Positions 52,169-64,000 of a stretch of DNA of 64,000 bases are shown here, in pieces; the first letter of the stretch is position 1, and every line of letters begins with the position of its first letter. Under the pieces are notes generated by a model that worked only from the letters and a program-made list of their open reading frames with translations, was not told the origin of the DNA and did not search any database. A program made the position numbers and the translations under genes. Source of the DNA: Trichoplax sp. H2 (Eukaryota > Placozoa > Uniplacotomia > Trichoplacea); contig NOWV01000104.1 of assembly GCA_003344405.1 (NCBI GenBank), forward strand, positions 186,001-250,000, read 5' to 3'.

Positions 52169-54888
52169 TAACTAGCTTTTCACAGTCGGACTACAATATG
52201 TCCATTCACAGGATCATTACAGTACACATTACAGCACAGCATTAAATTTACTGTAACACATTTATAATTAGAGTAATTCCTGTTGTAAGGAACTATATGT
52301 AATATATTATCACTATATTATATTAACCAAATTTAGATAGCTATTTCTTCACGTTAGTTCGTACCGTGACACTATCCGTACTAAAAGTCAGAGAAACTTA
52401 GAGAAATACATATAAATTACAGAACTAGATTTCTATAACACTAACATGGTACACGGTTGCATAACTGTTTCTGTGACTGGATCATTCCTAAGAAATGCTA
52501 ATTATAATTGTTAATATTTATTATATTATGCCTATTTAAATATCAAATAAATATTATCGTAATTTGCGTAAAGTTAATGATTGGATCGTCGATTGATTGA
52601 TTAGCTATTCTATTTTAAACCGATTTAAGTATAATAATCATTGCCAATTGGAGTATTGATATTTATGCAATTTGAGCCGTTCTTAATAAAACCTTCTGAT
52701 AGCGATAATGCCAATCAAATAACAATATAAACAAAGTCATAATTCTGATGCCGTTCTATAAAGTAAACTAGACAAGCACAATATCATGCAATGGCTTCAT
52801 CCAAATATTTTTTTAAGATAAATGTAGAATAGCTCGAACTCATGAAAAATTTTTTTATTCTTTGGGTTTGTTTGATCGATTTTGAGAAATGTAAGTATTT
52901 GCATAATTTGTTAAAGTAAGCTTACGTAATACCCTATCCGAATGGATTGCGTAAATGATTATAGCCGCCAACGTAGGGGAGGGACTAAGTTAGCTTCCTA
53001 TTGCGAAAATTAATTTTATGTCAATGGAGCCTTGATTATGAATGGCCAATTTCATATTTACAATACCTTTATTACTAGGAGTATAATAATGAGTTGATTA
53101 TACTACAGGCTGGCTCTCAGTATATTTGCTAATAATCAGTTTAATTTGTAGTTCTGTTATCAAAAAGACGTCGTATATCAGCCTTGCTGCTATTACTTAT
53201 CAAAATCGTCTTCGGACAAGCTAAACAGTTGTTTATGTAATGATGATGTATTCGCTTTAGCGGAAGACTATTTGGCCCAGTAGTATAGAGAATATTGTAA
53301 CTTGGATAATTTGAAAATAGCCCATTATTTTATATGGACAGCTTATGGCCTACTAGTATTGTGGATGCTGAAGTACATTACTGTTTAAAGACCATTTGAT
53401 TATAATTATATTATCATTATAAATATAGTTATAATTTAAAACTAGCAATACAAGTATACCAATATGGCCGGCTACCAAAAATAGGATATTCTTATTATCT
53501 TAATTCTTCTTCGTTTTCTAGTTATTCTCGCGTACGAACGTAATGGTATATTCGTCATTGCACATAATAATACCACTTTACTGCTCTGATATTAGGTAAT
53601 TAATCTAGCCAGTGCTTTTACTAAGCTATGTATAGCTACTTATTAGGTATTATTGTCCGCATTCCAATTTAGCTCTAACTAATTTCAAATTAAAATGATT
53701 ATTGGTCATATTAACAATGTATTGGCAATTCTTAAAATTAAATTAAATTAAAGAATTTACAAACTGAAATTGGATCTTGTAGGGCTTTGCTAATGTAAAG
53801 CTCTAAATTCTGAATTTCTTTATTCATTCACGTTACTTAAATTTCATTCATAACAAAAATTTTATGGAGAACTGTATTAATTTTTAAGAACTTATCTGTA
53901 AATTTAAAATGTCTATGTAAAAAATGACTTTGTCTATTCGTAGAATCGGCAAAGATCATTGCACATTATTTCCGCTAAACTAATGAGTTTTATCGTAATG
54001 TTCTTTATAAATTTTTATACTATATTTAGATATACCAAAAATTACGGGCTATTTGTTTTTATGATGTACTGCATAAAACTGATAATTAGCGTATATCTTG
54101 TCAGATTGGAGCTTGTGCGCTATATCAGATTCTTCCGGATAGGAAATTCCTTCGAAGAATTCATACAATCATCCTTACAAATTATCAAATAAACAGAAAT
54201 TAATATACTTTTTAACTATTTCTATTTTCTGAAATATGCGTGGGGAAGAAACAATAGGGCATTGATACTTTTTTAAATTCCTAATGAAGAATGTTAAACA
54301 AAACAACCATTATTTTCCAGTTGTAGAACAGAATAAGTACTTGCTTCCTGCAATATACTGTATTCTCTTCTGGATATATATTCTGCAAGAAGAAGAAATG
54401 CTTATTGCATAATGATAGTAATGATTATATGAGGTTAAATGATTTATAAATATAGAATTTGGCAGGAAACAGAATGAGTAATTTGGTTGTATTGGAACTA
54501 TAGATACTGGTGGATAGAAGTTCTGCTGATGCTGATTAAATTTTAAACTAATAAAAAGACTTATTAATGAGTGCGACTAAATGAGTATCCGTTTTTGTAA
54601 TTAAGAATACTATAAAAATAGCCCCAAACTACATTACAGGTATTTCGGTAGTATGATGATTGGTTAGGTTAAATGTATTTGTATTGCTTTTAATGTTTTC
54701 AGATCGTATTTTTACTAACATTTTCTATTGTTCTTAAATACAAGAAATTTTTACAATATAGTCAAATATAGCTTGTCGTGTTCAGTTATTTATAGCACTT
54801 ACAGCCATCAATATTTCGTACAATCACTTGATGTAACATAGATTATTACGCTATATACTGAATATATCATATTTAATATGATATTCTT
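52169..54888. other. AT-rich gene-free stretch
   Basis: No gene recognised. The 77-codon frame at 53959-54192 (+) has no ATG and no domain. Confidence 0.4.
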
Positions 54889-55025
54889 GTTTTCTGCATG
54901 TGTGTATAGTCTCCAAAACTATAAATACAACTGAGTTCTACCTCAAATTTCGCTAGTTGTAATAGGCTCAGTGCTAACATTTCCTTTCATTATTTTAAGA
55001 CAGCTTATATGCTGCTCTATAGTAG
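54889..55025 (+). mobile_element. LTR-like fragment A (promoter part)
   Basis: Shares an ordered set of blocks with 60829-60990: TCTGCATGT, AAAACTATAAATAC (TATA-like, 54920-54927), TTCTACCTCA and GACAGCTT. A further matching block (GGTGTAA...TTGAACCC...ATCACA) lies at 55730-55790 here and 61040-61110 there, so this copy seems split by about 600 bp of other sequence. A decayed LTR is inference; no element coding region was recognised. Confidence 0.35.
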
Positions 55026-56306
55026 ATACTATTGTACGCTGTAATCAATTATCACGAAAGTAATCTTTGTGACGTATACATTATTTCTCTTAAATTCTAT
55101 ACATGTTTATATGCATGCAATGCTTATGGTTTCCTTAATTGTAACTTCAGTAATCAACAGCGGATGTATCAGCAATCCTTAATTTAAAATTAGATAGACT
55201 AAAATAGTAATTTTCAATTAGTTTAGCTAGATTGTGTCTATCACCTTGAAGGATGCTAAGGTTTAAAATACAATTTCTAAGTTTAGATAAAATACGTAAG
55301 TAGTTTAGCCAAATAAATATTTGTTAAACTATTAATAGGAATTGCTTACCATAATACTGATACAGTAAATTTATTAGGATTGGACTATGTTTAATTCGTT
55401 CTGATGGAGGCTCGTAAGAGTATGAATTTGGTTAATGTCTAATAGACGAGGTGATTCGTGTAGTTAAACCGGTTTTAGGCACCGAAGCCTAAATAAGCAG
55501 CGGCTTCGCCGATAACATATTTAAATGGGATGTGATTTTCTAAAATGTTTGGAGATTTCTCTGGGCTGAATCCTATTGATTACTATTTAGAAATACCAAC
55601 TGATTGGCATTCCAAGTTACAGTAGCGTAGGTTAGAAAACACTCTGAAACTGTGTTGGAAGTTAGGGCTATTCCTAGCTAGCAACATTAATCTACCGTAA
55701 GTATCCAATTTTACTAAAACTCCTGGTGTAAAATTTTGTGAATGGTAACCAAGTTCACAACCGCTGACTCATTGAACCCAGTATCACAGCATTGTTGGCG
55801 TTAATAAACTTGAAGATAATGAAAATATTTATTATGGTATATGTGTATGTTGACGCTATTTCTGTAATTTCTACATATTTCTATCATTTTCAGATAACCC
55901 TCATGATTATGATTCTTAGCTCATTATAGCAGTAAAAGCTATAAGTAGTATTACAGAAAGGTAATCGGTAGAATTTCGTAGTAAAAATCTTGAAAGAGAT
56001 ATCCTCACGGGAATTGAAATAGCAAATTTGTGATACTGTAGATTCCATATTTATTGCAGTTATTTGACTGAAGACTTCATCATAAGTCTGAATATAAATC
56101 CATTAATACTACAGAAATGCTGCTTTTCAATGGAGATAGTATTTTAATGACAGGATAAACTATAGATAAGCAAAGGAAAAGACGCAATTTATAGTGACAA
56201 TTTTCATAACTAGCCTTATCATATACTCGACTAAAGCTTTTGAAACAGTAACTTTGCAGATTCTATTTAGATATTAATTTTGAATTGATATCTTATTATG
56301 AAAGTT
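55026..56306. other. Gene-free stretch with LTR-like tail
   Basis: No gene recognised. 55730-55800 resembles 61040-61140 (second half of the LTR-like repeat). Confidence 0.4.
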
Positions 56307-56882
56307 TAGTAATACCAATCCCAGAAGCGGTGCATATTTAGTATAAGTGATATCAATTAGATGAGGAGAATTGTATATTTATTGGATTAAAGATTTCAGA
56401 AGAATACAGGTATCGTTCATACTCCTATCTGACCATATTTTATGATTTAAGATTTATAATTGCATGCATTTCATTAAATTAAAGCTATAATCGATTTTAA
56501 AGTAATAAATTACTTGGCTGTGTCAGTAAATTAGCTCAACAGATGCGGTATTCTTATAAGTTCTCCATTAAATACCAGTACTTCATTAACGTGTTATAAA
56601 ATAAGGTAGTTTTATTTCTCAAGTTCCCAAACGAGCTCTAATGAATTTTCTAAGCAGTTAACTCAGTTATTAACTGATTAACAAATTGAGTAAGTAATTA
56701 AATGATTAATTTCTGTTATCAAGTCACTTATAACATACTGCTCTACGGATTGCGTACCGATTAGTTAAGCCACTTGATCCAACACGAAACAGCATCACTG
56801 GCTACGCTGACTACAGCATAGCTAAAGCCTCTCGGTAGCAACAGAACCGTACAATCCTAACATTGCTACATTACGTCAAATA
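56307..56882 (+). repeat. 576-bp duplicated block left of gap 2
   Basis: Matches 56903-57776 base for base at about 97% once a 298-bp insertion in the right copy is removed: 874 minus 298 is exactly 576. It runs right up to the gap. No coding signal. Confidence 0.95.
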
Positions 56883-56902
56883 NNNNNNNNNNNNNNNNNN
56901 NN
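56883..56902. other. Assembly gap (20 N)
   Basis: A run of 20 unknown bases, directly bordered on both sides by copies of the same 576-bp sequence. Confidence 1.
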
Positions 56903-57776
56903 TAGTAATACCAATCCCAGAAGCGGTACATATTTAGTATAAGTGATATCAATTAGAGGATGAGAATTGTATATTTATTGGATTAAAGATTTCAGAAGAA
57001 TACATGTATCGTTCATACTCCTATCTGACCATGTTTTATGATTTAAGATTTATAATTGCATGCATTTCATTAAATTAAAGCTATAATCGATTTTATAGTA
57101 ATAAATTACTTGGCTGTGTCGGTAAATTAGCTCTCCAGATGCGGTATTCTTATAAGTTCTCCGTTAAATACCAGCACTTCATTAACGTGTGTTAATTCCT
57201 TTTTAGTTCGTTAGTCGGTTGGATAGTCAACTAGTTTTCCAATTGATATTTAATTGTAAAGACTATAATCTTGGGTGCCAAGATTCCTTCAGTATTAAAT
57301 GATAGTAAATCTCTGACTATCTCGTCTACATCATCTGTGACGCTATAATTATACCATAGTATTCGGTCGTTGGAACTGAATTATTTGGTGATATAGCTAA
57401 TCTCGCCTCTTTAAGTTAGTAGGTGGCGTTCTCCGCAAGGATTGGCGTGTGTAGACTACTTTGTCACTAGTGATGTGTGACAACGTGTTATAAAATAAGG
57501 TAGTTTTATTTCTCAAGTTCCCAAATGTGCTCTAATGAATTCTCTAAGCAACTAACTCAGTTATTAACTGATTAACAAATTGAGTAAGTAATTAAATGAC
57601 TAATTTCTGTTATCAAGTCACTTATAACATACTGCTCTACGGATTGCGCACCGATTAGTTCAGCCACATAATCCAACACGAAACAGCATCACTGGCTACG
57701 CTGACTACAGCATAGCTAAAGCCTCTCGGTAGCAACAGAACCGTACAATCCTAACATTGCTACATTACGTCAAATA
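56903..57776 (+). repeat. Duplicated block right of gap 2, carrying an insertion
   Basis: Second copy of 56307-56882, starting at the first base after the gap and interrupted by the element at 57191-57481. The copies otherwise differ only by scattered substitutions. Confidence 0.95.
57184..57488 (+). mobile_element. 291-bp insertion with 7-bp target-site duplications
   Basis: 57191-57481 is absent from the other copy, which reads uninterrupted ATTAACGTGTTATAAA. The insertion is flanked by AACGTGT at 57184-57190 and 57482-57488, a clean 7-bp target-site duplication. The element starts GTTAATTCC and ends GTGTGAC, has no coding frame, no obvious terminal inverted repeats and no poly-A tail. It is somewhat GC-richer than its flanks, with GGCGTTCTCCGC near 57425. 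A non-autonomous mobile element is the best reading; class undetermined. Confidence 0.8.
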
Positions 57777-58186
57777 TATAATTGTAACAATCTGTGATAT
57801 GGAAATACTAGCAGTATGCCATATTTTAGACTTGATTAGTGTATTGAAAGCTACCAACTATTCTGTCCAATCTAAGAAGGTCTAATTTTATAAGATATAT
57901 AATCTAAGTAAAGTAACCAATATTGCCTTAGATTGCCTTATTTTATCTTCAAAAATCATAAACCTAATCCGGAACGCATCAAAAAGTCCGCATAGCAGCA
58001 TCCTCCTTTCATTGTAAATTTTCATAATTAGCAATCTTAGGAGGATTTGATATGCGAGTACATATTGAATCGCTTTTAATTTAAAAGTAATTAAAACTTC
58101 TATAGTCAACAGAATCAGTTATTGTCGGTATAAATTTTCAACAGGCTAGTGTGACTCTAAGATTTTTATTAATTTTATCCTTGCAG
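57777..58186. other. Gene-free stretch before a small candidate gene
   Basis: No gene recognised. If the exon at 58187 has a 5' partner it should lie here or further left, but I could not place it. Confidence 0.35.
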
Positions 58187-58453
58187 CGATGCCAAATTGT
58201 AATTGGCGAAGTTTTATTAGCAGAGACTCGTTCACATTGAAAATTACTCAAGTAAAAAGTGCTAATATTGTTTCACCTAAAATTGATTTAAAAATACGTA
58301 GAGGTCACGAGATTATTACTTCAGGTAATCATTACACTTACTGTGTAAATAATGTAAATTTCTGGTGCTTATGATTATTTATTTTGAACTTCGTTTTCAG
58401 GTAGCTTAGAAAATAGACTATTTGACCTTATGTATCCGTCTGTCTCAGCATGA
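58187..58453 (+). CDS. Candidate two-exon small gene or 3' end of a gene
   Basis: Exon 58187-58324 is preceded by a good acceptor (TTATCCTTGCAG) and followed by GTAATC. It opens CG-ATG and has 45 codons reading MPNCNWRSFISRDSFTLKIT and ending RRGHEIITS. A 76-bp intron leads to exon 58401-58453, which joins in phase and reads GSLENRLFDLMYPSVSA before TGA. The product from the ATG would be about 63 residues. Intron size and phase (1-1) match real genes in the window. No domain recognised, and an upstream coding exon is possible. This may be chance, since AT-rich DNA offers many AG and GT pairs. Confidence 0.33.
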
Positions 58454-59932
58454 TTCTAGATAAAATAACCATATCCTCTAAAATGTTTCCGTACTTGTGT
58501 CCTTAAAAAAGTATTAATTAATTTTTCTATTCCAAAAACTTATCTCACGAGAATATTCTGCGGTATAAATATAAATAATTATATAAGTATAAACACCACC
58601 AAATGCAATCTTAGCTGTTTTATAGATCCTTTTTCATTTACTTAGTCGATAATTTTTAAGTTTCCAAATCATCAACTTCGAGGTATAGTAATTTTAATTA
58701 ATTTATTCTCATGCAATCTATGATAAAAATATTGCTAAAATTCTAACGTGAGCTTACATCTTGTGATACAAGGCATAACTAATGAAAGTAAATAAATTGT
58801 TATAATGATAATTCTTAATCTAGCTAAAATTAGAATCATTTATGTACGGTAACATCACATGAGTAAATTTCTTACAGCGTATAAAATACTGGTATAGAAC
58901 AGGATTAGGTGTTGCAGGTCAAGTAGAGCTGTTAAAACTAAAACTCTAATAAGATTTCAATTAAGCTCACTTTGATATCTTAATGTAGCTGAGTGTTACG
59001 AGCGGCAACAAGATTGGTGGTATATTAGAGCATGACAGAATCTAATGAAAATTCGAAAACTACTTCAGATAACTCCATCATTCATAAAATTAATAATATT
59101 CACATCATTCTAACAAAACTCTCCGTGTTTCCTTAATAATAATGTGCAAATCTGTTAATATATTCTGAGTAATAGAATGCCTACAGATTATTTCATAGTT
59201 ATAATGTACTATCATTAATTTTATCTGATAAGAGTGCTAGTAACTTTTCGTAACTATTGAAGAAATAGCAATGATTAAGAAATAACTAAAGCATGGCATA
59301 TTTACAATCACGTTTTCTTTATTTCCATTTCTTGCCTCACCGTCATGAATATGTAGAAATAAGGCTATAACTGTTATAATTTTTAGAGCTCTTATATATT
59401 TCTGAGTATAGCTGTATTTAAAATGCAATCACACATTAAATGATCAATCTATCCAAAACTGGTTAATCAGGTTATGCAGTCAATCAGATCAACAAAAATT
59501 ATTGATGGTAAATAACTTATGTAAATTATATAAATTGACCGTAATTCAGTTATAAAGCTTTTTTAGGAACAATCAGACATGAAAACTATGAATTTTGATG
59601 ACTCTACAACGACGCCAATAAATCGCGAAGTTTCATAGAAATATCAGGTAAACAATTACATATACTCATGCGGCGTGACGAATTCAAGATTAGATAGCAA
59701 ATTTACAGTTTACTCTATTAATTATATTAATTATCAGCATTAACAACAGTGTATTTTCATACATGTGTTAAACATAAAATTTCTTATCCGAAGTATTGTG
59801 CTTATAGTATCGTAGATTCCTGATTTTATGCTGAAATTGATGCTATAGCAAAGACTGCTAACATATTAATTTGATGTTAATCAAACAAGACAATTTTTAT
59901 CACAGCAGATGATAATGACTCGATCAATTGAA
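58454..59932. other. Gene-free stretch
   Basis: No gene recognised between the small candidate gene and the convergent 3' end of the perlecan-like gene. The frame at 59237-59428 (-) has no domain. Confidence 0.4.
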
Positions 59933-62900
59933 TCATCGTTTGCCAATGTTGACGCCATAAATTGCATCTACTGGCGTAAAGATGATTCCTTGTAGCTGGA
60001 TATTTCTTATCTGACCAGAAAATCCTGATGAAAGTCTATTTTCTGTTTTTGCTGAAATATCTGGTGCACCACCTTAGTATCAAATTTCAAGTAGAATATC
60101 ACTCTTACATTACGCGAACTTTGTAATAGTAGTATTTATCGAGTCGTATCCAAAGCTTTATTCATTGTAAATTATGTAGCTAATTTATTTTCATGTATTA
60201 TTTTACGTTTGCTTTAAATCGTGCAGGGTTATAACCGATATTTTGATCATGATTGCATTTCGATTCCATTTAAAACAAAGATTTTATGGCAAGATATATA
60301 TACATTATCCTTACTGGGAAAACTCCAGTCTTAATCATTGTGACACTGCAGTTTAATTAACTCCTGCTAATGTTACCATTTGAAATGTAATCATGAAATT
60401 ACCAGATATTAGTACGAAAAGATGTTAGTACCTTGAAGTGAAAGATTAGTTAGTAACTATCACGAACTAGAAAAACAAGTACATGCTAGATGCTAGACAA
60501 ATTATTCATCTCTGATAAAAATTTAATTAAATTTTTGTAGTGCTTTTTACTTAATTTTCAGTCGTGGTTTGAATTAAATAACATTATTTTGTGATTATCG
60601 CTGAAATTTTGCTTTACATGTGTAGTGTATTTAGAATATACTGTAACTATATTCTACTCTTAAATATATACATGTTGTATTGCTCTTATATTTAGGCAGA
60701 TCTACAGTCCGCTTACTCTACATTCATATATAGACTACTGTATTTAGTTATTACGGTACTCGCTGTTTTCTACAATCATCTGCTATTTTGTAAACTGTTA
60801 CGGTATATGTTGTATCTAATTCCACAGTCCTATTCTCTGCATGTTCTCTATATTTAAAACTATAAATACCGGCGATTTCTACCTCAGAGTTCGTTAGCTT
60901 CTCAGTTAGTCTTCTAGTTAGTCTCTCGCAGTCTAATACTTCTACTCATTACTCACGACAGCTTGCACGCTGATCTACCGTAACTACCTCACTGTACTTC
61001 ACATTACTAACCTACAATAAAGCATTTTTATAAACCCTTTGGTGTAATAATTGTAAAAGGCGACTAAATCTCAATCCTCAGAGATATTGAACCCTCCATC
61101 ACAACATGTTATTGGCAATTACTGGTTTCAATAAGAATATTATGACTGTTAAACATATAGACTACGAATGCTAACATGTAAGTTTTGTGCATTTCCCGCG
61201 ATTTTATAGGTACATTTAACTAAATGTAGCAACTGATCTACTCCACTATTGTTATCAATATTACTATAAAGCTGCCAGGATATTTATTGTAGGATTATAG
61301 CCAACCGTCTGACAAATACTTCTGCATTTAAATTCTATTTAGGCTTAATAGTATCAGCATTTGTCGAGTTACATACCTATGTAAGCATAATTGGAATTTA
61401 CTGCCAGTCTTGATGGGCCAAGATTGGATGATTTGGATAACTGAGCTTCGAAGTTATCGACAAACATTTTAATGCTAGAGTAACTCCTGTAAGATAAGAG
61501 ATATACATCAGAATTGCTTAGATTCGATTTTTAACCAAGTTTACTCTTCCGAAAAATTCTATAGATATTATAGATAGTATATTATGATATTGTAATTTTT
61601 AAAGATCTTAAGATCTTATACCTAGTCACATTGACTTGATAGTACTTCCCAGTAACGATATTTTGAGATGAAATTAAGTAATTTTCGCGTCCATTAACAT
61701 GCAATCTATTGATGTTATAGAATATAGTACTTTTAGATGAAATCCGAATGCATATGAATAATAAGTAATTAAAAATTTATTAGTATAATTAATGAGGTTG
61801 AAATAGACATTGTTCAGTTCTGTATTAACCTAAGCTCGAGCCTACTTTTTATCAAGGCTATATAGAGATATTTTCCCTCTGATTTCTGGATTGATTAAAA
61901 GACAAATTTTTAGATATTAAATTGAGGATATGTGAAAAAAGTGTCTCAGAATCAGAAATGATCAAAATTAGATAACTGACATTGCTCATTTTACTACACA
62001 AACTACTTCTTTATAGTGTCGAAATATCTCAATGGGATATTCCTAACCAAAAGCTAAAATATTTACTGTATTAACTATTTAGCACAGATGTACGCTCAGT
62101 ACAATCTTAAGATTCCACTTAATCTATAATCACGTATATCCAGTGTCAATCTTTTAATTTTATATATCTCTTAACGATTTCTTTCGACCTTTTAATTTAT
62201 TTGAGAGTAGCACCTCAATAGGATATCAATAATTGGCTACATAATCTACCGTCGGACGAACAGTGATTACTGTAGTCTCTTTATAAGCCCAAGCATTTAC
62301 AATAGTGAATTTAGAATTAAATATATTTACAGTGATAAGTAATAGAATATTAAATGATTATACCCCTCAATCTTACCTGACCAATCCAATATAGGGCACC
62401 TTCTAAGTTTAAGGCATTAAATTCGAACTGAATTTGCTGATATCTGCACAAAAAACAATAATTAATTCTTATGGTGACATGTATTTTCACCTGAAATTCT
62501 TAGACTAACAAAAGTTAAATTGTAATAAGATGTCGATTAAATCGTTGATATGCTTATATTATTAGTTGCAATGCTAAATAATACAGCGCAAGAATATGAA
62601 ACTTACTCATTAATAATATTTACTGAATAGAGCAGGTAACTATACTTTTGGAAATATGGAATATCGTTGTCATTTAGTTGTTTAACTGTCGAGATAAACG
62701 TAAAGCGATAGTGATAAATTTCATCATATTCTTAAATATTTCTTGCATATTCTTTATTTATCGGATAACTATTTATTATTCTTACATCGCTAACTTCATG
62801 AGGAATTTAAAAGTTAGTCAAGTTAACCTTAAAGCTATCTTTAAGTAAAAATGCAAGAATGATGCCTTAACCCTACAGTTAAGTTGTATTTACAGTACTA

Positions 62901-64000
62901 TTTATTACCTTCCCCACAGTCCGATAATCCATAGTATGGCATAGGACATAAGCAATAATGTTGTTTACCGTTTGCTATACATCGTCCATTATTCAGACAA
63001 GGTGATCGGCTACATGGGTTTATTGTCGCAGAATACATTTTCTCGCAGTAATTTCCATAATATTTATCTCTACAGCGACATGTGAAATAACTTTCGTCTT
63101 GTGCAAATTTTTGACATGTACCTCCATTTCTACACACCTGATCTCCTTCACAGGCAGCGCCGCATTTGTCCATTTGATGACTTTCGACTGGCTTACTTAA
63201 GTCTATCTGTTTGTTATTAAATGATAATTGAGAGATACAACCGGAAAATCCATATGGAACTTCAAATAGTGGATTCTGGCTTAAATCGGATAATCCTGCT
63301 AAGAATATCCAGCTAGATAGATCTATTGTTGTACTTTTACCCAAAAAACTACCAAAAGTAAATGCCGGTGTTCCACCGTTAACTACTACCGAACTCCATC
63401 CCCGTTCATACTTTGCTACTATGTGGTACCACTTGCCTTCTTGAATAATAAGTGGATAAACAACCTTACCGGATATTCCAGCAGGGCTACTTTGTGGTCC
63501 ACTTGAATAGTAAAATGTAATGTGCCGATCTTTAACGCCTAGTGAAATATAATGCATTGTCGAGGGTGTATTTTCTGCAAATCCGTTGCTTTGAAATATA
63601 ATCAGACCATCATGAACTTTAGTAGGCTTAATTTTGATGTTGATTTCATGATTGTCAGATGGCCTTAATGCTGAACCAATAAATGCTCCATAGGCTGCAT
63701 TATTAGGATTGCTATTATCAAATCCTGGGAGTATCGATGTTACTGCAATTTATATATAAGACACATATCACATATAGCTTTAGTAACGATCTGAAATATC
63801 GAAAGTAATATCTGCCTGATTATCTCTTAAGAACATAAAATCTTCTCTCGTATTTTCCAATGTAACAATGACTGTAAAAAAAATGTTTAATTTAACCTGC
63901 TATATCTACTTGCAGCCGTGCCGATACATTCCCATATGCATTCGAAACATGACATTCATAAATTCCAGCCATTTCTTGTTTAGGATTTCTAAATTTTAAT
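59933..64000 (-). CDS. Perlecan-like matrix protein, C-terminal part (Ig-LamG-EGF-EGF-LamG), 5' end beyond window
   Basis: Extracellular basement-membrane-type protein. Exon 63897-64000 (incomplete) is the end of an Ig domain (MAGIYECHVSNAYGNVS). Exon 62909-63742 encodes a full LamG domain (GAFIGSALRPSDNHEINIKI to GFSGCISQLSFNN), then two EGF repeats (CRNGGTC..CRCRDKYYGNYC and PCLNNGRCIANG). At its end the frame runs into a stop, but a GTAATA donor at 62908 lets it continue. Exons 62607-62685 (IPYFQKYSYLLYSVN) and 62377-62443 (IQFEFNALNLEGALYWIGQ) begin a second LamG. Exon 59933-60072 ends it (GGAPDIS, GFSGQIRNIQLQG) with TGA at 59933. The middle of the second LamG is not fully resolved; a likely piece ends at 61622 (ISSQNIVTGKYYQVNVTR). 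Ig-LamG-EGF-EGF-LamG is the perlecan domain IV/V order; agrin is the alternative. A large intron holds LTR-like sequence. Confidence 0.9.
60829..61110 (+). mobile_element. LTR-like fragment B inside an intron of the perlecan-like gene
   Basis: Contains TATAAATA at 60861-60868 and AATAAA at 61016-61021 on the plus strand, about 150 bp apart, then TTTGGTGTAAT and TTGAACCC, a layout like an LTR followed by a primer-binding region. The blocks recur in order at 54889-55025 and 55730-55790. Lies antisense in an intron. No coding region of an element was recognised, so a solo or decayed LTR is the most that can be said. Confidence 0.38.
61622..61690 (-). CDS. Probable internal LamG exon of the perlecan-like gene
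   Basis: The minus strand reads HVNGRENYLISSQNIVTGKY and on to YQVNVTR, then a GTATAAG donor at 61621. This fits the middle of a LamG domain, where the family has a conserved Gly-Lys-Trp-His-x-Val-x-x-x-Arg stretch. The 5' boundary is unsure (an acceptor near 61692 fits), and phase with the neighbours was not closed, so a missing exon remains on each side. Confidence 0.5.
   Translation of the reverse strand, partial: TRKLLNFISKYRYWEVLSSQCD

Overview
The window looks like AT-rich nuclear DNA of an early-branching animal. The signs are short GT-AG introns (about 70-560 bp), intron-rich housekeeping and extracellular-matrix genes, and animal-specific modules: CUB, TSP1, EGF, LamG, Ig, astacin, CAP, somatomedin B and several seven-helix receptors. 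A placozoan is my best guess from base composition, intron size and the receptor types, but this is inference and no marker here proves it. Two 20-base runs of N (19175-19194 and 56883-56902) are assembly gaps, and each is flanked by a duplicated copy of the same sequence.

Layout. 1-2328 (-): the first ten coding exons of enolase, cut by the window edge before the C-terminal catalytic residues. 2953-3598: a block of CAGTA/TACTG pentamers in both orientations. 4743-4862: an exact 60-bp tandem duplication. 10462-11466 (-): an intronless rhodopsin-type receptor without a DRY motif. 18495-19497: duplicated sequence around gap 1. 24144-26151 (+): a second rhodopsin-type receptor in three exons. 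29764-32007 (+): an intronless receptor with signal peptide, somatomedin B domain, Cys-rich ectodomain and secretin/methuselah-like 7TM, followed at 35385-36245 by a broken tandem copy of its 7TM part. 38300-45129 (-), probably reaching 47126: a large secreted metalloprotease. 49700-61100: mostly non-coding, with tandem duplications, LTR-like fragments, a decayed reading frame, gap 2 with a 291-bp insertion flanked by 7-bp target duplications, and two small candidate genes. 59933-64000 (-): the C-terminal part of a perlecan-like matrix protein (Ig, LamG, EGF, EGF, LamG), cut at its 5' end by the window edge.

The most notable object is the metalloprotease. Fourteen exons, nearly all with 1-1 phase, join in frame into a pro-region with an FEGD aspartate switch, astacin catalytic domain, atypical TSP1, TSP1, CUB, TSP1, CUB, EGF, CUB, CUB, CUB and a C-terminal CAP/SCP domain. 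It resembles a tolloid protease that has gained three thrombospondin repeats and a CAP tail. Upstream lies a series of small Lys/Glu/Leu-rich mini-exons of the same phase, two of them both exactly 57 bp, which may encode a long charged pro-region. The genes do not form an operon. The shared theme is cell-surface signalling (three receptors and one receptor pseudogene) and extracellular matrix and its remodelling (metalloprotease, perlecan-like protein).
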